From positions 34,131-98,130 of the forward strand of contig QPMI01000597.1 of NCBI GenBank assembly GCA_004431415.1: a DNA stretch of 64,000 nt, written 5' to 3'. The notes beneath the pieces were generated by a model. It saw only the letters and a program-made list of their open reading frames with translations, did not search any database and was not told the DNA's origin. The translations under genes and the position numbers were made by a program. Positions 1 to 11,368 of the stretch are shown here, piece after piece (position 1 is the stretch's first letter; each line of letters starts with the position of its first letter). This DNA comes from Cyanophora paradoxa. Its lineage: Eukaryota > Glaucocystophyceae > Cyanophorales > Cyanophoraceae.

Positions 1-2885
1 CTCGCCGAGCTGCGCGACTCGCCGCGGACGCTGCGCTGCGCGCTGGGGCCGCTGGAGGCGCTGGAGGCGCGGGGCTTCGTGGCGCACCTGACGGGGGCGG
101 CCGTCGAGGGCGTCCCCGCCTGGCTCGCCTCCGAGCTCGCCGAGCGCTCCCGCGGCAACCCCTTCCTCCTCCAGGAGATGGCCCGCCACGCCCGCCCCCG
201 CCCCCGCCCCCCCCCCTCTCACGCCGCACCCGCCCCCGCCGCGCAGGTGGCGCTCCTGAAGGCGCGGCGGGTGATCGCGGTGGGGGTGGCGGGGCGGCTG
301 CTGGTGCTGGACGAGGCGGGGGCGGTGCTGCCGGAGGGCCAGCGGCGGGAGGCGCTCCCCGTGCCGGTCTCGCTCGAGCGCCTCGTCCTCTCCCGCCTCG
401 ACCGCCTGCCCCCCGACGCCGCCCTCCTCCTCAAGCTCGCCTCCGCCCTGGGCGCCCGCTTCGAGCTCGGCACCGCCCTCGCCGTCCTCGCCCCGGAGCT
501 CGGCTCCCCCGCCATCGCCCGCTCCCTCGCCGCCCTCGAGGCCCACGGCCTGCTCCTGCGCGAGGGCGCCGGGACCCCCGCCGGCGCCCCCGCTGCCTCC
601 GAGTTCCGCTTCGCCCAGGCCGCCGTCTGCGAGATCCTCTACTCCGTGCGCCCCCCCCGCCCGCCCCGCCCGCCGCGCCCCTCACCGCGCTTGCCGGCAG
701 CTGCTCTCGGAGGGGGACCGGCGGCGGCTGCACTGGCGTGCGGCGCTGGACCTGGAGGCGCGGCCCGGGGCGCTCGGGCTGGGCCCCTCCTCGCTCGCCC
801 ACCACTGCGAGCGCGCGGGGGCGCCCCTCGCCGCCGTCGGTGCGCCCCGCGCGCACGCCTCGCCCCCCTCCTCACACCCCGCCGGCCCCGCAGCCTACCT
901 GGACGCGGCGGCGGCGGAGGCGATGGCGGCGGGGGCCTACGGGGAGGCCTCGAGCTCGCCCAGCGCGCCATCGCCCTCGCCGGCGCCCGGCCCCGCGACG
1001 ACCCCGTACCCCAGCCCGGCCTCTCCCCGCTCAAGGGCTCCCCCGTGGGGCGGGCGGCGCTGGCGTCGGCGGCGGGGCGGGCGGGCGGTGGGAGCTGGCG
1101 GCGCGGGCGCTCTTCTCGCTGGGGAGCGTGGCGGAGGCGGAGGGGCGCTGGAGCACGCGCTGCGGCTGCTCGGGGTGCCCTCTGCCGCGAGGCCCCCGTC
1201 CTGACCGGCCTTGTCGCCTCCCTCGTCAAGGCCCGCCCGCCCGCCCCCCCCCCCCCCCCCCACCCTCCCCCCCCCCCACCCCCCCCCACCCACCCCCCTC
1301 CCCCTGCGGCGGGCAGCCTTTGACCGCTCCCTTGCCCCGCAGGCCCTTATGAAGGGCCCCGCCGCCACGCCCCCGGCCAAGCCGGCGGGCGGGGCAGCAA
1401 GGGCGGGGAGGCGGCGGAGGAGGCGGCGGCGGGCGGCGGTGCGCGTCGGGGGCCCTCTCGCTCTACACGCACGTGCTGGCGCACCGCGGGGAGACCCTCG
1501 CCGGCATGTTCTACGCCCTCCGCAACGCCCTCGTCCGCCCCCGCCCCGCCCCGCCCCGCCCCGCCCCGCCGGCGGCGGCGGCGCTGAGGGGGCGGCAGCT
1601 GTCGGGGGAGGAGCCGGAGACGGCGGGCTACGTGGACGCGTGCGCGTTCATGTACACGACGCTGACGATCCTCGGGATGCACGCCAAGGCCGACGCCTTC
1701 CGCGCCCGCGCCCGCGAGCTCCTCCGCCTGCCCCGCCTCGCCCACGCCGCCGGCTACCTCCTCGTCCACGAGGCCCGCCCCTTCGCCCCGCCCCGCCCCG
1801 CCCCGCCCCGCCCCCGCGTGAGCCGCGCGCCGCGCAGGTGAGCATCGCGATCCTGCTGGGGCGGCTGCGGGAGGGGGAGGAGACGGGGGCGAGGGCGGCG
1901 CTGGAGCTGGAGGGGGCGGGGGACCTGCGGGCGGCGGCCGAGCTCCGCCTCAACGCCGGCTTCGCGGCCTCCATGCGCGGCCGCTTCGCCGCCTCCGACG
2001 ACTTCTACCTCGCCCTCGTGCCCCCGCCCCCGCCCCCGCGCACCGCCCTCGCCCCTCACGCGCCGCCCGCCCCGCAGGCGCGGGACGCGCGGCGGACGTC
2101 GAACGCGCTGCGGCTGCACTGGGCGCTGACGGCGTGGGTGACGGCGTGCGCGATGCGGGGGTGGCCGGCGGGGCCCTGGGGGAGACCCCGGCGGCGCCGC
2201 CGCCCCCGCACACCCTCGCTCAGGCCGACGCCGCCCTCTCCGAGGCGCGCCAGCCCCCGCCCCGCCCCCCTCCCCCCCGCCTGACGCCCCGGCAGGCGGC
2301 GCGGGCCTTCGACGACGGGGCGTTCGTGACGGACCGGGTGCGGCGGCTGTGCGCGGCGGCGCACGTGCGGCTGCTGCAGGGCGCGCTGGCGGCCGCCGGG
2401 GAGGAGGCGCTGGAGGCGGTGGCGTGGGTGGGGCGGCACCGGGCGCGCCCGCTGGTCGGGCCCGTCTACGTCTTCCAGATGATCGGGCCCTCCCTCTTCC
2501 TCCTCGCCGACACCCTCGCCGCCCTCCTCGCCCGCCCCCCGCCCCGCCGCCCCCGCGCCCCGCCCCCCGCGGGCCCCTCGCCTCCGCCCTCCGCCGCGTC
2601 CTGCGCGTCCTCGACAAGGGCGGCGCGAGCTTCCCGATGATGCGCCCGCCCGCCGCCCTCGCCCGCGGGCGGTGGCACGCGCTGCGGGGCGCCCCGAAGA
2701 GGGCGGCGGAGTGCTGGCGGGAGGCGGCGGCGAGCGCGGGGGCGATGGAGGCGAAGTACTTCCAGGCGCGGGCCCTCCAGCTCCTCGCCTTCTGCCCGGC
2801 CGCCGCCCCCGCCGAGCGCGCCGAGGCAGCGCAGCACTTCCCCGCCCTCTTCCGCTCCATGGGGGCCCACCCCCCGCCCATCTAG
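1..2885 (+). CDS. Soluble adenylyl cyclase (ADCY10)-like ATPase/TPR protein, 3' part
   Basis: This is the C-terminal part of a large multi-exon protein; the 5' end lies outside the window. The first exon reads LAERSRGNPFLLQEM, the signature that closes the AAA-type ATPase module of ADCY10 and related guanylate/adenylate cyclase ATPases. After a short intron (about 191-246) follows a winged-helix-like stretch (LERLVLSRLDRLPPDAA...), then FRFAQAAVCEILYS, matching the family's 'F.H.l..e..Y' motif. TPR-like helical exons continue (LAHHCERAGAPLAAV, AYLDAAAAEAMAAGAY) to the stop at 2883-2885. Introns are C-rich and end in CTGAC...CAG or CGCAG. The catalytic cyclase domains are not visible here, so whether the complete protein makes cAMP is inference; it could instead be a signalling ATPase without cyclase domains. 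The family assignment is fairly secure for the ATPase/TPR half. Confidence 0.7.
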
Positions 2886-4539
2886 CACTCCACGCCGCAC
2901 GCGCCCGCCTCTGCCTCCGCCCTCCACGTCAGCTTATGAATTAGCTAGCGCTTGAGCTTCCTCCTGGTGCCATCGCAGATCTAGATCTCCTCATTGCGAA
3001 GATCGACATTTTTATGCTTGAATTCAGGTTTAGTTAGCGCGCTAGAATCTTAGGACAGATCGTTTGTCATTCGTAAACTGCAATTTGCCGCAGTTCCATG
3101 CATGCGTATATACGTATGTTATGCATGATGTGCATTTGAAATTTTATGCCTAGACTCTGAGAAACTTTTGAAAAATCGGAAATTCATGCAGTTCGCGCCG
3201 CGCCGCGGCGCGCGGCGCGCCGGCGCGCTGCCGCAGCCTGAGGCACGGCGCAGTGCCACTGGGTCACTCATTGACTGATTATGATCAAGATCATGATCAT
3301 GAGCCTGCCAGGCTGCAACATATATCAGTCCGATGAGCTCGAGATCCCCGACTCGGCGATATCGATCCCCGCCGCCTGCATGTGCAAGCCGCATGCATAT
3401 GCGCACTGTACGGTATATACACCGCAGCCTGGCAGGCGCGCGCGCGCAAATGCATGCGCGGCGCACGTGCAGGTGCACGTGGCGTTTCCTCGTGTCACAG
3501 ACTCATGCTCACAGTGTAGAACGGCACCGTTCAACGGTCAATGTTGCGCATGCATGCCCGGCCATGGCCATGATGCCGCGCATGCGTGATGATGCCGCAT
3601 TTCAAAAGTTTGATCATGCCATGATCATCGGATGCGTCGCGTCGCGTCGATCGCGACGACAGCGACTCGGCGAGCGGGTCGGAGACTCGGAGCGGTCAGC
3701 TTGCGAGGATTTTGGGAACTTCGAATTAATTCGAATTCGGAATGCGATTGCACCATGAACACTGTACCCCGGTTCCCGATCGCCTCAATGAGCTTTTCTC
3801 GCATTTGGCTTGGGAGTCGTTGCAATTGCAATTGGGACCTTCACTGATGAGTCAAGGCTTTGAGGGCAATATGCAAGCCTGCAGGCAAGCAACTTGCAAT
3901 AGCAACGGCCAAGCTCGACATCTATAGCTATCGCCGAGTCCATCGCATGGCATGCATGTGGCATGTGCTTATGCCGCAGTGCTATATGCAGCCGAGCGGT
4001 CCGACGCGTACGTACGGTCGCGGCGGCTTCGAGCGCTCCTGCGGATGCCCATCCAGTGGCATCCACCGTGATCCACGCGCATCTGAGTCGATGTGACACA
4101 TCGGCGGCGATTCGGCGCGTGCAGTGACTCTCAGGCGAGTCTCAGCACGTGAGTGCCACTGACCCTTTCTCGCCTCCATGCGCCTGGATGGCCAGCCGCT
4201 GACTCAGTGAGCACTCGCGGTTTTTCATGATCACCGAGCAGGTCGACGTCCGACTGTCCAAGCTCGATCGCGAGAAACTAGCAACTCTTGAACTCCAAGT
4301 CTCCAACTTGAATTGCCTCCACGATCTGCGAGACCGACGTCGACCGTCCGACGGTCGGACGTTGCCCGCTCGCGGTCGTCGCCAAGCTTCAGCTCAGCGG
4401 CCGCGCGCCGCCGCGCGCTGCTCTCCAGCAGCAGGCTGCCAGCTGGCCGCATCGTCGACGTCTCCGCTCCATACCCGGTGACCGTGACCTAGCTAGCGCT
4501 AGCCTAGGGTCGTGGGCCGTCGCGGCCGGCGCACTCGTC
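2886..4539. other. AT-richer intergenic region with palindromes
   Basis: No ORF here looks like a gene. Base composition falls sharply relative to the flanking exons. The stretch is rich in short palindromes: GATCATGATCATGA around 3283-3302, a GC palindrome cluster around 3195-3230 (GCGCCGCGCCGCGGCGCG), and repeated TGCATGC/GCATGC words. The 3' UTR and terminator of the upstream gene and the promoter of the downstream gene must lie here, but I cannot place them. Confidence 0.6.
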
Positions 4540-5773
4540 ATGTCAGCTGCATGCACAGCGGCGCGACCTTCTCCACGGATGAGGATCATCCAGCGCATTC
4601 GCGCCTCGCTAAGCATGGACGCCGCGTACGCGTCCTCCTCCGATCACGCGTCGAGGCGCCTCTCAACATCCGCCGGCGTCGGCGTCGTCGCCCAAGTGAA
4701 CAGAGCCTCCGAGCGCGACGCGCCAACCGCGCCGACGTTGAACGATCTCGTGTCACCGGCATCCCCGGGCACTGAACGGGCGCCGTCTTCGCCGTCACCC
4801 CCGACGCCGCCCAAGACGCCCCGCCTCCCCCGGGCGGCCGCGGCGGCCCCTCCCGCGCACGTCTCCACGGGCGTCGCCTCGACGTCGTCGCACAGCGCCG
4901 CTGCGTCGGAGGCCTCCTCGTCGCTGTACCTCGGCGCTTCCTGCGAGATGATTCTCAACGAGGTGCCGTTGCCCCATTCCCGAGGTTGCGCGCTTCGCAT
5001 CGCCTAATCGCGAGTGCCCCTGCAGTTCTTCAGCGCTCTGTCCCCCGACGGCGCGGCAATCCAGTTCAGCACGTACCAGCGTCTCCACACGTGCCTGTTT
5101 CGCGCGGTTCGCCCCCTCCCGGCCGGCCAGCGGCGATGCGGCGCCGTCGCCGACGCCCTCCGCGCAGCTGCGATGCCAGTTCGACGAGAAGGTCGCGCTG
5201 GCGGTGGCGGAGGGCGACTGGGCCGCCGACTCGCAGGGGCGCGGCTCAATGGGCCGCGATCAGCTCTACGCCTCGCTCGCCTCGCTGGCCGCCAAGTGCG
5301 TCCTGCCGGCGAGCGGCGATGAGGCGACGGCCGAATTGCTTGCCACCCTCTACTCGCTCCTCTGCGACGACCACGAGCGGAGCTCGGGGCGCCCCGCCCT
5401 CCGCCACTGGCGCAACGTGCCCCTCGGCGGCGCCCTCCAGGCCATCGCCCGCATCCGGCGCAGTGCCGCACCGGCCCCGGCCCCGGCCCCGCTCCCCGCG
5501 GCGGCGCTCTCGCCCTTGGCGCCGCGGCCGCTCCGCGCGGGGCCGGTGGCGGCGGCCTCGGAGCGTGCCTCGGAGGGCGAGGAGAAGGAGGAGGAGTCGG
5601 GCGGCTCGAGGCGGCGCGGGCGGCGCAGCTGGTCGTCGGACTCGTCCCTCGCCCTCCGCCGCTTCGCCGCCGCCAACGCCTACGCCCGCCGCCGCCACTC
5701 CGCCGGCTCCCTCCCCGACGCCCCCTCCGACACCCGCCAGACCCGCGGCCTCTGCCCCGCCCTCGGCGCGTAG
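4540..5773 (+). CDS. EF-hand-like protein with serine/alanine-rich N-terminus
   Basis: Three exons are readable. Exon 1 starts at ATG 4540 and encodes a basic then Ser/Ala/Pro-rich leader ending SCEMILNE. A 63-bp intron (4963-5025) joins it in phase to FFSALSPDGAAIQFSTYQRL, which has the shape of an EF-hand followed by the 'Y.rLh..L' helix seen in many protist EF-hand proteins. A second intron (5105-5167) leads to LRCQFDEKVALAVAEGDWAA and MGRDQLYASLASLAAKCV, again like the 'D...f...lfeLad' continuation of that family. The Ca-binding loop is degenerate (DGAAIQF), so calcium binding is doubtful. The C-terminus is acidic then Arg/Ser-rich, with no membrane segment. The gene stands alone between two noncoding stretches. 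Function is unknown beyond the EF-hand resemblance. Confidence 0.6.
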
Positions 5774-6410
5774 GCCGTAACTATTTAATGTAGTTTCGTG
5801 TAGTACTTGATACGTTGTATAGTACCATCAGCAGATTGTTTGTGTGTAGTTTATACTCGTAAGCAGAGTTGTCAAGCACGATTTCATGAAGTCCTTCCTC
5901 CGCAGCTCAGACTGCGTCATGTAGCGATTTTCAGTGTTATCGTTTTATCATTCCGCGATCGTGATCATGATCGATTGTCATGATCCTGTTTCAAGATGCA
6001 GACTCTGAGATTAATATTGACCCCAACGTTGAATAGTGCATTCAGTGATTCCCTGTGACCGATCTTTGTGAATTCCGTGCTCGAATCATGCTCGAATCAA
6101 ATAAGCCTTTTCATATTGAATCAGATCGAGAACCGGGCTCCGTGATGCCCTCGGGTGGCGCTGTTTGGAGGCAAGGTATAAGGGGACAGGGGTAGCAGCA
6201 TTGGCCCGGAGTCAGGTGGAGCGCCGAACTTCCCCGAAGTCAGGCATGGGGAGCAGTAATAGTGGTGTAAGATCAAGAAATGTGATATGTGATACATTGA
6301 ACAAACTGATCATGTATAGCTATATGGCGCGGCGGGTCCCGCGGCCACCCGATCGCAAAGCCCTGCGGCTGGCTGCGGGGTGACCGAGCGCGACCGAGCT
6401 ACCTGGGGGC

Positions 6411-7250
6411 AGTTCGATCAGAGCTCGTCGACACTAGACGGAGGGCGTGCCGCCGGCTCACGGCTCACTTGGAACAGCGAGAAACTGGCGCGGCGGGCCC
6501 CGCCGCCCGAAGCCCTGCGGCCGGCAAGCGCGCGCCCCCGAGCAACCTGCGCGCAGTTCGATCAGAGCTTGTCGGCAATAGACGGAGGGCGTGCCGCCGG
6601 CTCACGGCTCACCTGGAACAGCGAGCGAGATCTGGCGCCGCGGGTCTCGCCGCCCGAAGCCCTGCGGCCAGCGAGCGCGCGCGACCGAGCGACCTGCGCG
6701 CAGTTCGATCAGAGCTCGTTGGCAATAGACGGAGGGCGTGCCGCCGGCTCACGGCTCACCTGGAACAGCGAGCGAGATCTGGCGCAGCGGGTCCCGCCGC
6801 CCGAAGCCCTGCGGCCGGCGAGCGAGCGACCTGCGCGCAGTTCGATCAGAGCTCGTCAGCACTAGACGGAGGGCGTGCCGCCGGCTCACGGCTCACCTGG
6901 AACAGCGAGAAACTGGCGCAGCGGGTCCCGCCGCCCGAAGCCCTGCGGCCGGCGAGCGAGCGCGACCGAGCGACCTGCGGGCAGTTCGATCAGAGCTCGT
7001 CAGCAATAGACGGAAGGCGTGCCGCCGGCTCCCGGCTCACCTGGAACAGCGAGCGAGAAACTGGCACCGGGGTCCCGCCGCCCGAAGCCCTGCGGCCGGC
7101 GAGCGAGCGCGACCGAGCGATCTGCGCGCAGTTCGATCAGAGCTCGTCGGCACTAGACGGAAGGCGTGCCGCCGGCTCACGGCTCACCTGGAACAGCGAG
7201 CGAGATCTGGCGCCGCGGGTCTCGCCGCCCGAAGCCCTGCGGCCGAAAAG
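6411..7250. repeat. Six-copy tandem repeat of about 145 bp
   Basis: The word AGTTCGATCAGAGCT recurs at 6411, 6555, 6702, 6839, 6983 and 7130, giving spacings of 144, 147, 137, 144 and 147 bp. Each unit also carries GACGGA(G/A)GGCGTGCCGCC, GGCTCACCTGGAACAGCGAG and CGCCCGAAGCCCTGCGG. Copies are nearly identical, so the array is young or homogenised. Most spacings are multiples of three, which keeps frames open, but the translated text is low-complexity and has no family resemblance; I treat it as a minisatellite/satellite fragment. Confidence 0.9.
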
Positions 7251-8210
7251 CGAAAGCGCTAGCGTGCGAAGAGCGAGCCGAAGCGTTCAGAAGCTTCAGT
7301 TCTCTGCATCTGCTGCAGCCGCCGAGCTGTTTCGACCGTTTGCAATCAACGGGGGTATACGTACGCTTAGCCCTTTTCGGCCTTTTTTTGGCCGCGCAAA
7401 CGGGCGAGGGCGATCTCAGCTGCTGCCGCTCGTTAAGGGCCGCCGCTCGAGAATTCACTTCGTATAGTGCTCATAGTCATTTCCGGCGCCCAGGCAGCGC
7501 TCCGCGACCGCCCGGAAGCGAGTGTATGTCGATATGCAATCCCGAGGTCGCTTAGGACGCATCTTTCAGCGGCGCTGGTCGGGGCTATGAGGTCCTTAGA
7601 CTTGGGGCTATCCGGAAACTGGCGCCGTTACTCGGGCGTTGATGTCTCCGTCTCAGGAAGTTGGGTTCCGTTAGAAAAAAAACCGAGAACCCAGCGAAAA
7701 CTAGAAAAAGTCATCGGATCCGAGACTATTATATTGTATTGACCCGGCCGCGGGTGACCCCATCATGGCGTGGGGCTGGCCGCCGGGCCATAAATATAAA
7801 GCGCCCTAAGAATTGCAGCAGCCGAGTCGCGAGCTGCAGCTGGCCATGGAGGCGCCCTAGACCTGAATTTTTCGAACTTCCAATTGCAATATGTTCGGAA
7901 TTCGAAAATTCGAAGCCGCTCAGCGGCTGCTGAGCCTCACTGAGTCAGGCTTGTCGTGATCACTCTGGTCGATTTGGCTGGATAAAATAATGGGAAGCGA
8001 TTGGCGAGAAACTGAAGCGTTTAATACTAGCTAGTATGCATCTTGATGCTAGAATAAGGCTCATTTTCGTGCGGATCCGGTACGAAATTTTCCTACTAGG
8101 CTAGATGTATGGCCATACAAAGGCGACGAGGAAAAGGCCAGTTTCGCGGCGAGCTAGCCGAGCTAGCAGCGCGCCCGGCCGGCGTCTTATTGCTCCAGCG
8201 TTCGAGTCCC

Positions 8211-8314
8211 GGGAAGGGCAGTTGGGGGGAGCGGGGGGGCCTGGGCGGGCCTTGAGCTGCTGCCGGGAAGGGCAGTTGGGGGGAGCGGGGGGGCCTGGGC
8301 GGGCCTTGAGCTGC
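8211..8314. repeat. 54-bp direct tandem duplication
   Basis: Two almost perfect copies start at 8211 and 8265. Each begins GGGAAGGGCAGTTGGGG, passes through two G-runs and ends CGGGCCTTGAGCTGC. No coding role is visible; the G-runs could adopt quadruplex structure. Confidence 0.85.
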
Positions 8315-9099
8315 CTTGCGCTGTCGAGGGCTGAAGAGGGGGCCGGGGCGCAGCGACCCCCGAGGCCAACTTCTGCACGGCGAGACATTGGCGCGAAACC
8401 AAAAATTTCCCTGCTCTAGATTGCTCTAAACTGCACTTCTGACGTGCTCAGTTTCGCGCCAATCGTTCGCTGTGCTCCGCTAGAATTTCGGCTGGACATG
8501 TATGGCGAGTATGCGGCCGCGGCCGCGGCCGCGCGCGCGCGGGGCGCCGCGCCCGGCCGCGGCGGCTCAGCGGCTAGCCAAGTCAGATATCGATGATGGA
8601 GGGCATGCGCAATTGCGGAGTCAAACGTTTCTTCTAGATATCACAGCGGTACGCTCCCATCAGGCATAGTAAAGAACTCCAGGGCAACTTGCAAAAGGAG
8701 CCGAGTCTAGGAGCCAGACAACGCCCGCGTCGCGATCGGTCCGTCTGTCGCGGCTTGGAGAATTTCGAAGTTGGGAGTCCTGGCATGGGTACTCAGATTC
8801 AGCCGGGCGGCTACTGGGCCATCTAGGCGATAGTCGAGCCTCGGAGCGTGAGCCCGTTGCCCGGCAGCCCGAGCCCCGCGTCGCCAGCGAGATGTCGGGG
8901 CGTAGGAGCGAGAGCCGATTGCTCGAGAGCCCGGCGGGCGTTCGGCGGATCGTGGCCAAGTGCGTTCTCAACGGGGTGATGCCTTCGCTGAGATACGCAC
9001 GATCTAGAGTATACCTACTCGCCTCCAGCGGTTCAGCATGCTGTGGGATGCGCCCCTAGCGGATTAGCATGCTGTTGGACCAGACCCGGCGCTCCTGAT

Positions 9100-11198
9100 G
9101 GGATGCGCCACAGTTACAGGTGTTCAAGCTACCTGAACCTCTCGTTCACGGTCCCCGTTGTGGTGGTGCGCGTTCACCCGAACAAGAAGACGTACATCGC
9201 CATCGACTTGGACATGGACGAGAACCCGACCTGTCGCGCAGGCATCTGTGGTCGTGCTTGCGCGGACCTGGGAGACCGCGTGCGATCAGCGCCTTCAGCT
9301 ATGGCTCCTCATCCTGGTCGCCGAGCAAGCGGCGACCCTGCCGCTCAGGTGCCCCCTCGCCCCGTGCCCCCACCCACCTCCCCCCCGCCCCCGCGCCCCC
9401 GCCCTCCCCCCGGCCCCGCCGCCGAGGCTACCCCGAAGCGCGCCCTGAGCCGCTGAGCCGCCCGTTTAGGTGGTGGATTCATAGGAGCCTTCCTGCGGTC
9501 CGCTAGCGCTCCCCTCCCCGCCTGCTGGACCCACCCGACCCACCTGGCCGGATTTCGCTCAGGTTCACGGCGAATTCTCGATGCTATTCGCAATCAACCG
9601 CCTCCGGCACATCCAGATGTCCGTTCCCTTTAGGGCCTCAAGAATCCTCCGCTTCACACTGATGGCCTGGTGGGGCTCATCCCCCGCCCCGGGCGGCCGG
9701 CCGCGAGAGCGCCGGCTCACGGGGCGGTAGGGGCATTGTGGGCTGCGCCCTAGTGTTCGAGAGCAAGACGTGCCGGGAGACGAGCCCGCACCTTTACACC
9801 CTCTGCTGTGCGCTGACGCGCCCCGCCTCGCCGCGCGATCGCGCGTTGAGGGCGGGGGCGCCGCTGCAGTCGCGCTCTGCCTCATCTTCCTGGTGGTGGT
9901 GTCGCTGCTGCTGCTCTACTCGTGCTGCTACGTCTCATGCCTGTGCACGGCGCGGGCCCTCACCCGCTGGCATCGCCGCGTCAACCTCACCTCCCTCGAG
10001 CTCGCCGCCCGCCCCGGCCTCGGCCCCCTCGCCACCCCCACCGGCACCCCCCAGTCCGACATCGACAGCCTGCCCACCGTGCGCCGCCCCGCCGCGCCGG
10101 CCGCCTCCGCGGGGCGGGGCGGCTGAGGGTGGGCAGCTGCTGTACCGGGCGGAGGGCGGACTGGAGGGGGGCCTGCTGGGCGGGCCCTGGAAGGTGGACA
10201 CGCAGTGCGCCATCTGCCTCTGCGAGTGCGCCCGACGGCCCCGACGCCGCCCCCCACCCCCCGCCCCCCGCCCTCCCCTCAGCGCCCGGCCCCAGGTACG
10301 AGGCCGGCGAGGAGCTCCGAGTCCTCCCCTGCCGCCACTCCTTCCGCGCGCCCCGCCACGCCGCCCCGCACCGCCCCGCCCCGCTGACGCCCCGCAGACG
10401 ACGCCTGCATCGTCCCCTGGCTGCAGCGCTCGACCTGCTGCCCGCTCTGCAAGAAGAGCCTCGTGCCCGGCGCCCCCGAGGAGGAGCCCCCCCGGCCCGT
10501 CGTCATGCGCACCTCAGCCGGCGCTGCGGCGGAGGGCCGCGCCGGCCCGCCTGCGCCGGTGGAGGGCGAGAGACCGGCGGGGCGCGCCGAAGACGCCGCG
10601 GTGGAAGCGGCAGTGGGGGAGGTCGCGGCGGCGGCGGCGGCGGCGGCCGAGGGCCTCTGGGGGACACGCCGCCCCCGGCCCCGAGGGCGGCCGCGGGCCG
10701 TGGGCGAGGCGCTCGCCGCACGCAGCGCGGGCCTTTGCCTCGGAGGGCGCCGGGGCGCAGGAGGAGGGCGAGGAGGCTCCGGCGGCGCGCGGCGGCGCGG
10801 AGGAGGAGGGCGAGCGCGTGGAGCCGCTGGCGGAGCGGGCGGCGGCCCCGGCCCCGGCGCGGCTGGAGGGACGAGCGCCGAGGAGCCGGCGAGGGCAGCC
10901 GCGATCGTGCTGGAGGCCGACAGGGCGGGGAGGATTCCACCGGCAGCCGAGGGCGCGCGCCGGGGGCGACCCGCCGGGGGCCGCCGAGGCCGAGCGGCCC
11001 CTGCCGCAGTCGCCCCACGTTCCGGAGGCCGCGGAGCCGGGGCGTGGGGCCGAGCCGGCCGCGGAGCGCGGCACGAGCCCGCGCCAGGGCCCGGCCCGCG
11101 CCATCGACTTCGACGCGGTCCCCACGACCCCGGAGGCTGCCGAGCATGCCCCCCCAGCGCGCCCTGCTGGCGCTTCCGAAAGTTCTGATCTAGCCTGA
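9100..11198 (+). CDS. Membrane RING-H2 E3 ubiquitin ligase (RIE1-like)
   Basis: Joined exons give SKTCRETSPHLYTLC running into a hydrophobic membrane helix (ALCLIFLVVVSLLLLYSCC), then a cytosolic linker with DIDSLPTVR. A RING-H2 domain follows: CAIC, then EAGEELRVLPCRHSF, H and DACIVPWLQRSTCCPLC. This is the order seen in plant-type multi-pass RING ligases such as RIE1, where the last helix is followed by a 'LPT/LPk' segment and RING-H2. The second zinc-binding histidine is created by splicing out a 52-bp GC-AG intron (10346-10397), supporting both gene model and intron. All eight ligands are present, so it should bind an E2 and ubiquitinate substrates at a membrane. The C-terminal tail is acidic and Ala/Pro-rich, ending DLA-stop at 11196-11198. 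Upstream exons (9100-9700) are uncertain; readable pieces include FSMLFAINRLRHIQM at about 9570. Confidence 0.72.
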
Positions 11199-11368
11199 GT
11201 CCATCGTAGCATATTACCGTAGTTTATGCTTGCGTTTGAAGTGTTCTCCTCCAAGATGCCGTGGTGGCCTTCACAGTCGCATACCCCCCCTTGACCAGCC
11301 GGGCCGGGCCGGCAGCTGCAGAAACGGAAGCCGCCGCGACGACGTCCCCGGGGCCAGCCGCCGCGAAG

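Larger units (their letters stand above)
5774..9099. other. Long noncoding region with tandem repeats
   Basis: About 3.3 kb without a convincing gene. The first 400 bp are AT-rich and probably hold the 3' UTR of the EF-hand-like gene. A block of ~145-bp tandem repeats occupies roughly 6.4-7.25 kb, and a 54-bp direct duplication lies at 8211-8314. A GC palindromic cluster (GCGGCCGCGGCCGCGGCCGC) is at about 8513-8540. Open frames exist here on both strands, but none has recognisable protein features and the longest simply follow the repeat unit. Confidence 0.6.

Noticed and set aside
6380-7467. Overlapping open frames of 160-330 codons across the tandem repeat
   Set aside because: They exist because most repeat spacings are multiples of three; the translation is only the repeated Arg/Ala/Pro-rich unit with no domain, and different frames are equally open.
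8190-8225. GTTCGAGTCCC resembling a tRNA T-arm
   Set aside because: No matching acceptor, D or anticodon stems around it; the sequence runs into the 54-bp duplication.
8660-8971. 103-codon minus-strand ORF in noncoding DNA
   Set aside because: Ser/Arg-rich with no conserved segment, no splice context and no partner exons.
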